IMG/VR virus record: IMGVR_UViG_3300037247_000589
Location: 1-26,184 of that record
DNA length: 26,184 nt
Strand: one strand, 5' to 3'
DNA from: a virus
Part shown: positions 22,601 to 26,184 of the stretch, piece by piece
How the letters are laid out: each line of letters opens with the position of its first letter
How positions within the stretch are numbered: the stretch's first letter is position 1
Notes under the pieces: generated by a model
Databases searched by the model: none
What the model saw: only the letters and a program-made list of their open reading frames with translations
Told to the model about the DNA's origin: nothing
Translations under genes and position numbers: made by a program

Positions 22601-23069
22601 CTCAGACGCCTTTAATAATCCTGTTATAAGTTTAGCAGCAGTTGAGCGAGAATATAAAAAGTTTCAACCAGCCATTGAAGTATTGTTCAAAAACTCTCCG
22701 GAGAAACTAAAAGCTTTAAATCAATTCAGAAAAGCTTTGAAAATAATGCAAAGAGGAAAAGCCTCACCTCTTGGCGGTGGGTCTGACTCAGCGGAAAATA
22801 TCATTCATGCAATGGCCGCCGCTTCTGGTATAGCGAAGGGAAAGATTGCAACAATCGCAAAATCTGTTATCGCTCCATTAATTAAAATGAGTGACGATCA
22901 AGTCAATTCATTATTAAACCGGGCAGCCTTTGACCCTGATTTTGCCTATACATTGCAAATGATGGCAAAAGGAAAACCCATTGATGAAGTTGAACAAAGA
23001 TTAAAAGGACACCTTGCAGCATTATTAATGCGTGGGACTATTAAAAACAAAGAACAGGAGAAAAAATAA
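19608..23069 (+). CDS. Large ejection protein with ADP-ribosyltransferase-like domain
   Basis: A 1153-aa protein at the place of P22 gp16 (609 aa). The N-terminus holds two copies of a short motif, LPPGFVLD (5-12) and LPEGFILD (54-61). Residues about 120-165 are Gly/Ala-rich and hydrophobic (PIISGIAGAGGAILGSPGGP), suited to membrane contact. Long helices follow. Residues about 550-785 form an ADP-ribosyltransferase-like domain of the phage polyvalent-protein type: VYHGS with His557, GYGFHVTTSKSSATNYA with Tyr596, a PLSKQSKSVKESLRK segment, GVKGIRYIDD (744-753) and YTVFNPSKL. The rest is helical. The start at 19608 (overlapping TAATG) is preferred over 19593 because GGGAGG lies 7 bases upstream. 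It should enter the cell with the DNA and could modify host proteins; catalysis is unproven. Confidence 0.8.
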   Translation: MGSQLPPGFVLDESEEELINQTVVDEPILQTTEQDQVLPTEEPVFESDVGSSELPEGFILDKSPESTITRDQKIDTLLSKLYSGNLSDNQMKALNELTKRGVLKGDTGEPFSVAKLSYGLRQREIRPGAKMVSEFARPIISGIAGAGGAILGSPGGPAVSALAGGGGYAMGEELADLFEEFLGLRERKSLSEELKESGMDIIEGAVMEAGGAIIGKTLGALASGGKKIAGEILKRGKPLTRAGAVKRAAEILNGKATRGSLIDKNIEEARALEELIPGLKFSRGQLTNDPEIIKFERARARMPGEVAKEQLEMLAKNAESIRDFIKKKKGPSGIEEVLDPLAAKGEIAETGVAEATGILEREAAQLEPSVTAEEIGETIRTAATGGKKAAKLKAGELFEEVPVVEIDGSSIIARIDSLSKPLSKFEDVAENIPKEFKFFKKILSESDGVVNPQDLQGLRGSLTDSLRDLQGSASPNNRKIARLTGLLKEVDQVLDTAPSVKTLGIDEKLKKMSVEEIKKEYKDILTARQLKLKTKKSVLGHVKKAIPKNTETEKVYHGSYAFEGKPSLDDYGAGEGGEGFGYGFHVTTSKSSATNYAMPSAKFKVDGKTYFGNDTEYPIIKMLNDDGYENAEKLLLKSIKKYPDSKFAKEKLSILKSLKGKDIVDSSKPSKVHVFDIPKNDLDSYLEFKLPLSKQSKSVKESLRKHDISITEQTGEDFYYDIADSMGGDFKGDKNASEFLDSIGVKGIRYIDDIAAGAEDIVGDYEKIRAKRLYNYTVFNPSKLAKDIPAVDPTYAGQKLKTARSVYKKEVIEKYSSGAVGDILKKSHGGDKVSNANIASRFFKPGFKGTESAQQFINAVGDNKNARDSLNDYIRQDLLSSATNPATGEIVDTKLKTWLLKYKPALKKLGLEDRFDSITKARNELSKAQEIKVEFDKSVASKFLKSDVDSAVKNAFSAGSKRRTAINLMRDLKGDKKAISGLQNSTIDHIIKNAETTASDAFNNPVISLAAVEREYKKFQPAIEVLFKNSPEKLKALNQFRKALKIMQRGKASPLGGGSDSAENIIHAMAAASGIAKGKIATIAKSVIAPLIKMSDDQVNSLLNRAAFDPDFAYTLQMMAKGKPIDEVEQRLKGHLAALLMRGTIKNKEQEKK

Positions 23070-25198
23070 TGTCTTCAATTGTCAAACTTTCAGTCGAATA
23101 TTTCGCAGATCCAACAAAAGGAAGACCTGTTTCAAATGGTAATATCTACATAGGTGTTGTTGACCTTGACCCTGAAATAGAATCAAATCAAAAACAAATT
23201 AGTGTTATACAAGAAGATGGTACAACTGTTGAAGTTGCGCAGCCACTAAAAACAAGCCCTGGCGGAGTCCCTGTATATAATAATTCCCCAGTGACAATTA
23301 CGGTTAGTGGTGGCTATTCATTAAAAGTAACTAATAAAAACGGATCTGAGGTTTATTATGTTCCTAAATCGTCGACACTGGCAGTCGAGGAGGTTATCAC
23401 AACGGTTGACACAATTCAAGAGTTAAGAGATTCCGATATTCATTTATTATCAAAAACAGTTAAAGTTTTAGAAGTCGGTGAGGCTGGGACTTTTGTATGG
23501 GATTCCTCTAATTTGTCGTCTGAGGTTTCAGCAGACATTAATTCAACAACGTATATAGCACTAAGTACAGATTTAACAGGAACTTCAGGAGCATGGGTCA
23601 GAGTTAATGATAGATATGATTACCCGACAGTCGACACCATACAAGACCTAAGAGATTACCCAATAAAATCAACCACAAAAACTCAGACAGTTAAAGTTTT
23701 AGGTTATTATACAAAAGGTGATGGTGGTGGAGATTTATTTCTATGGAATGTGTCTTCAACAGTAGCTGATAATGGCGGTAGTGTTATTAAATTAGCTTCT
23801 GAGCTTACAGGAAGATTCGAGTCAACTACACCAGACGAAGTTAATACGAAGAAATGGGGTTGTAGAGGGGATGAAACAACAGATGATACCGTGCGTGCTC
23901 AAGCTGCTGTAACATATTGTGTTGCAAATGCTCTTGACCTCGACGTAATAGGACTTGTAAGAATTACAGCCTCTTTAAATATAGACAGATTAGTTGATAC
24001 AGCAGCAGCAGATACTTATTTCAATATCTACACTTCAAATGGTGGTGGATTCTATGTAGACTCAGCAATCCCTATGTTTTCAACAACTATTCCTTTTACA
24101 ACTGCCCCAGTATCACAGATGATTAAATTTTCAGATATTGAATTCCAAGCATCTGATGCTGCTCTCAATGCTTTTGTCCTTGATGATGCTAAATTTTTAA
24201 GGATGCAATTTAGTAGTTGTAGTTTTCTGAAAATAAAATGCTTATATGCTCCCACTGTGTTCACTCAGTCAATTTACTTTTTTGGGTGTAATGCAAGAAG
24301 GTGGGAGGGTGTATTTTTTAGATCATTAAATGTAAGTTTTGATACTAAATTTCAAGGTAATTTAGCAGAAGCTGGAGAGACTTTTGCTGAACTTGATTTT
24401 CCTGTTGCAAATAGCTTTATTGGCAACACAATTGAAGGGATGTCAGGTACTGCAATAAAAGCACAAGGTTCTCAAGGGCTTACTGTTCATGGTAACTATT
24501 TTGAATTCAATGATATGGATATGGATACATCAGGCTCTGCATCTTTGGGAATGTCAATCCTTGGTAATTATTTTTCTCATAACGCCGGTGAACATTCAAC
24601 CGATTGGTCAATTACATGGGGACCGGCTGAGTCTGCCATGTCTGCTGGAAATTATAGTAGTCATAAATTGCATGATTTAGATTCAGCAAGTAAGGTTGCT
24701 ATTAGAGATTATGCTATTACGTTGGTTACCAATAGAGCAGGACAATCTGAAATTCCATTTAATGTACCAACATTTAATGCATATTTATCAGCCCCACAAG
24801 CGGCTGTAACGGGTGTGTGGACAAAAGTCCCAGTTAACACAGAAAATTTTGACACAAATGCCAATCTTGATGGGACTGGGAAGTTTCAACCGACAATACC
24901 AGGGTATTATAAATTTTCAGGTAAGATAAATTTCATTGTGGCAGGTGGAACAATGACATTGAGGTTGGTAGCCATTTATAAAAACGGTTCAGAATTTGAA
25001 AGATTATCGCAAAACCCATTGTCTGTTTCCGATGCTTGTTTGGAAGGAGGAGACACAGAAATATTGATGAATGGTTCAACAGACTACGTTGAACTATATG
25101 GGTATATTGTGGGCACAGGCACATTAACTTTTGGTTCTGCAACAATTCCTGAGTCAAGTAGATTTTCAGGTTCTTTTGTAAGATCAATCGGAGTATAA
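23069..25198 (+). CDS. Tailspike (P22 gp9-type head-binding domain)
   Basis: A 709-aa spike (P22 gp9 is 667). Residues 1-110 are a P22-type head-binding domain: GRPVSNGNIYIGVVDLDP, SNQKQISVIQEDG, QPLKTSPGGVPVYNN and VYYVP match gp9 closely. Two related units follow (VDTIQELRD near 113 and VDTIQDLRD near 190, each with a G..GTF.W or GGGDLFLW strand). WGCRGDETTDDTVRAQAAV (about 265) opens a right-handed beta-helix to about residue 560. Residues about 568-709 are a C1q/TNF-like jelly roll (VNTENFDTNANLDGTGKF, YYKFSGKINF, NGSTDYVELYGYI), likely a trimerising or receptor-binding tip that replaces the P22 C-terminus. Host surface glycan binding or cleavage is expected. Start overlaps the previous stop (TAATG), with GGAG upstream. 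Confidence 0.9.
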   Translation: MSSIVKLSVEYFADPTKGRPVSNGNIYIGVVDLDPEIESNQKQISVIQEDGTTVEVAQPLKTSPGGVPVYNNSPVTITVSGGYSLKVTNKNGSEVYYVPKSSTLAVEEVITTVDTIQELRDSDIHLLSKTVKVLEVGEAGTFVWDSSNLSSEVSADINSTTYIALSTDLTGTSGAWVRVNDRYDYPTVDTIQDLRDYPIKSTTKTQTVKVLGYYTKGDGGGDLFLWNVSSTVADNGGSVIKLASELTGRFESTTPDEVNTKKWGCRGDETTDDTVRAQAAVTYCVANALDLDVIGLVRITASLNIDRLVDTAAADTYFNIYTSNGGGFYVDSAIPMFSTTIPFTTAPVSQMIKFSDIEFQASDAALNAFVLDDAKFLRMQFSSCSFLKIKCLYAPTVFTQSIYFFGCNARRWEGVFFRSLNVSFDTKFQGNLAEAGETFAELDFPVANSFIGNTIEGMSGTAIKAQGSQGLTVHGNYFEFNDMDMDTSGSASLGMSILGNYFSHNAGEHSTDWSITWGPAESAMSAGNYSSHKLHDLDSASKVAIRDYAITLVTNRAGQSEIPFNVPTFNAYLSAPQAAVTGVWTKVPVNTENFDTNANLDGTGKFQPTIPGYYKFSGKINFIVAGGTMTLRLVAIYKNGSEFERLSQNPLSVSDACLEGGDTEILMNGSTDYVELYGYIVGTGTLTFGSATIPESSRFSGSFVRSIGV

Positions 25199-25218
25199 TA
25201 TAAAATATGGAGGATACA

Positions 25219-25404
25219 ATGAAGGAAAGAGCATTAGCACAATTTGGAACAATAATTATGAAGTTTTTACCAGAAGATAAGTCAACTAAATTAGCAAAAC
25301 TCATTGTTGATTTTATAGAATCTGAAATTATTAATAAACCCGGTAAAATAAAAGAAATAGCTTTACCGGTTTATGATCAAATTAAGAAAGATTTTAACTT
25401 ATAA
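25219..25404 (+). CDS. Small helical unknown protein (61 aa)
   Basis: A 61-aa protein starting MKERALAQFGTIIMKFLPED and ending DQIKKDFNL, helical and amphipathic with no membrane segment. GGAGG at 25209-25213 lies 5 bases before the ATG at 25219, so this start is preferred over the ATG at 25207. It is the last gene of the rightward structural run, right behind the tailspike, and is followed by a strong stem-loop. A role in virion formation or lysis is possible but nothing shows it. Confidence 0.55.
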   Translation: MKERALAQFGTIIMKFLPEDKSTKLAKLIVDFIESEIINKPGKIKEIALPVYDQIKKDFNL

Positions 25405-25413
25405 ATCCCAAAT

Positions 25414-25451
25414 CCCCATTTGTTCATGGCATTTTTTTGGAATGAATGGGG
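25414..25451. terminator. Stem-loop between convergent gene groups
   Basis: CCCCATTTGTTC (25414-25425) pairs with GAATGAATGGGG (25440-25451) over 12 base pairs, two of them G-U in RNA, with a 14-base loop that contains seven Ts. It sits 9 bases after the last rightward stop and 14 bases before the stop of the leftward gene. Neither side has a clean T-run, so it may be factor-assisted or a 3'-end protector; the location is right for a bidirectional end of transcription. Confidence 0.55.
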
Positions 25452-25465
25452 TAATTCCTAAATAA

Positions 25466-25633
25466 CTAATCAAATTCAAATTCTCCCCTTCCTGTTATAA
25501 TTATTTCTAAAAAGTCTATGTCGTTTTCATCAACAATGATTATTTCAGTTGAAGATTCAGACGTGTCTGTCGATATTGAATCTATGACACATGATAGATG
25601 TCCTCCCCCGATAGTAATAATATATGGCATCAT
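25466..25633 (-). CDS. Small acidic unknown protein (55 aa)
   Basis: A 55-aa protein rich in Ile, Asp and Glu: MMPYIITIGGGHLSCVIDSI ... DENDIDFLEIIITGRGEFEFD, with a beta-strand look. The frame extends to a GTG at 25648, but the ATG at 25633 overlaps the upstream stop as ATGA, so it is preferred. A GGGAAAG lies about 6 bases upstream. No family is recognised. Confidence 0.5.
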   Translation of the reverse strand: MMPYIITIGGGHLSCVIDSISTDTSESSTEIIIVDENDIDFLEIIITGRGEFEFD

Positions 25634-25968
25634 TTTATACTTTCCCACTCTGCATTAAATTCTTTTATTTTAGCCTCAATGTCAATTTTACCCCAAAATT
25701 CTTCCTTTGACGTTTCATGCCTTGAATCAGGATAAAAAGTGTGGCAGCTATTAGAACATAAGGGGACTGCTCTTTTATCTGAACATTTACCTCCAGTAGT
25801 TCCGTATCCTTTTTTATTTTCGTGATGTGCGTCTATTCCAAGAGGCAATCCTGTTGTTATTGATTCGTACGGGTGTATACCACATTTTAAACATGGCTTT
25901 GATCTTATCCAGGATTTATATTTCTCATTGCGTTCTGGCTTTTCTTTGAAATAAGTTTTAACTTTCAT
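25630..25968 (-). CDS. DUF968/Ref-like HNH-type nuclease candidate
   Basis: A 112-aa protein with WIRSKPCLKCGI (about 20-31), DAHHENKKGYGTTGGKCSDK (about 46-65), AVPLCSNSCHTFYPDSR and a C-terminal EEFWGKIDIEAKIKEFNAEW. This W.R..PC..C ... HH ... GG..K.SD...VPLC...H pattern is that of DUF968 and the related RecA-dependent nuclease (Ref) and NinG-type phage proteins, which carry an HNH-like metal site with structural cysteines. Phage relatives act in recombination or DNA processing. The start has GAGG 5 bases upstream and overlaps the stop of the gene before it (ATGA), so it belongs to a leftward operon entering from the right edge. Confidence 0.7.
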   Translation of the reverse strand: MKVKTYFKEKPERNEKYKSWIRSKPCLKCGIHPYESITTGLPLGIDAHHENKKGYGTTGGKCSDKRAVPLCSNSCHTFYPDSRHETSKEEFWGKIDIEAKIKEFNAEWESIK

Positions 25969-26184
25969 ATTTCCTCACCACAAAACGGACAATAGGAATG
26001 AAGAATTATTTCTTCTAATTTTTTATTTTGACCATTAAGGGTTATAAGAGCTTTTGTAAACATTCTTTGGCCCAAGCTGCCATCTTTTTTATTTATAACA
26101 AACCTTTGTTCGATTTTAACCTTTTCAAATGGTTTTCTGTACTTATGTTTTAAACAGTTTTCATGTAATTTTTTTTCAATTTCT
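25965..26184 (-). CDS. Partial zinc-knuckle protein, cut by right edge
   Basis: The last 72 codons of a leftward gene whose start lies beyond 26184. The visible part runs EIEKKLHENCLKHKYRKPFE ... QRMFTKALITLNG and ends HSYCPFCGEEI, where CPFCG is a typical zinc knuckle. The segment resembles small phage zinc-ribbon proteins of early regions, with no specific family. Its stop TGA overlaps the ATG of the nuclease candidate, so the two are translationally coupled. Confidence 0.55.
   Translation of the reverse strand, partial: EIEKKLHENCLKHKYRKPFEKVKIEQRFVINKKDGSLGQRMFTKALITLNGQNKKLEEIILHSYCPFCGEEI

Noticed and set aside
1-26184. CRISPR array, insertion sequence, integrase or att core
   Set aside because: No regularly spaced repeats, no transposase or integrase motif and no tRNA gene end were seen. 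The only clear repeats are the 12-bp tandem copy and the 24-bp leader pair.

Overview
The window is a nearly gap-free stretch of a tailed-phage (or prophage) genome with the head and tail gene order of Salmonella phage P22. It holds small terminase, large terminase, portal, scaffold, coat, gp4-like tail accessory factor, gp10-like plug, a protein at the tail-needle position, three ejection (pilot) proteins and a P22-type tailspike, all on the + strand. The sequence is visibly AT-rich, with A/T-ending codons throughout. Shine-Dalgarno sites are strong (GGAGG types), several starts are TTG and one is probably CTG. A short-tailed podovirus of a Gram-negative, low-GC bacterium fits best. The host cannot be named from the sequence, and no integrase or att site is visible, so phage versus prophage is undecided.

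Layout. (a) 1-1600, minus strand: a leftward operon of a 120-aa unknown, a 63-aa unknown, a PAPS-reductase/DndC-like PP-loop protein and a gene cut by the left edge. It is read from a promoter near 1642-1670 whose -35 lies in an operator-like palindrome. (b) 1601-1879: divergent control region. (c) 1880-3428, plus strand: a holin/XhlA-like membrane protein and three small pre-terminase genes, two with Cys-rich putative zinc sites. (d) 3412-8617: DNA packaging genes (small terminase, a 58-aa release-factor-like mini-protein, large terminase, portal) mixed with very small genes that often start with TTG. (e) 8649-8788: a strong terminator followed by a potentially structured leader. (f) 8789-15574: scaffold, coat, two decoration-type proteins, a zinc-finger protein, gp4-like, a beta-sandwich protein and gp10-like. 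(g) 15567-25404: needle-position protein, a SET-cupin fusion, the three ejection proteins (the largest with an embedded ADP-ribosyltransferase-like domain), tailspike and one small gene. (h) 25414-26184: a convergent hairpin, then leftward genes including a DUF968/HNH-like protein and a gene cut by the right edge.

How it works together: the terminase pair packages DNA through the 725-aa portal into a shell of P22-type coat built on the scaffold. gp4-like, gp10-like and the needle-position protein close the head, the tailspike recognises the cell surface, and the gp7/gp20/gp16-like proteins leave the head with the DNA. On top of this standard chassis sit three catalytic or translation-like additions that P22 lacks. 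They are a SET-domain protein methyltransferase candidate fused to a cupin at the place where P22 has gp14, an ADP-ribosyltransferase-like domain inside the gp16-like ejection protein, and a GGQ-less fragment of a class-I release factor next to the large terminase gene. These are the most interesting parts of the window.
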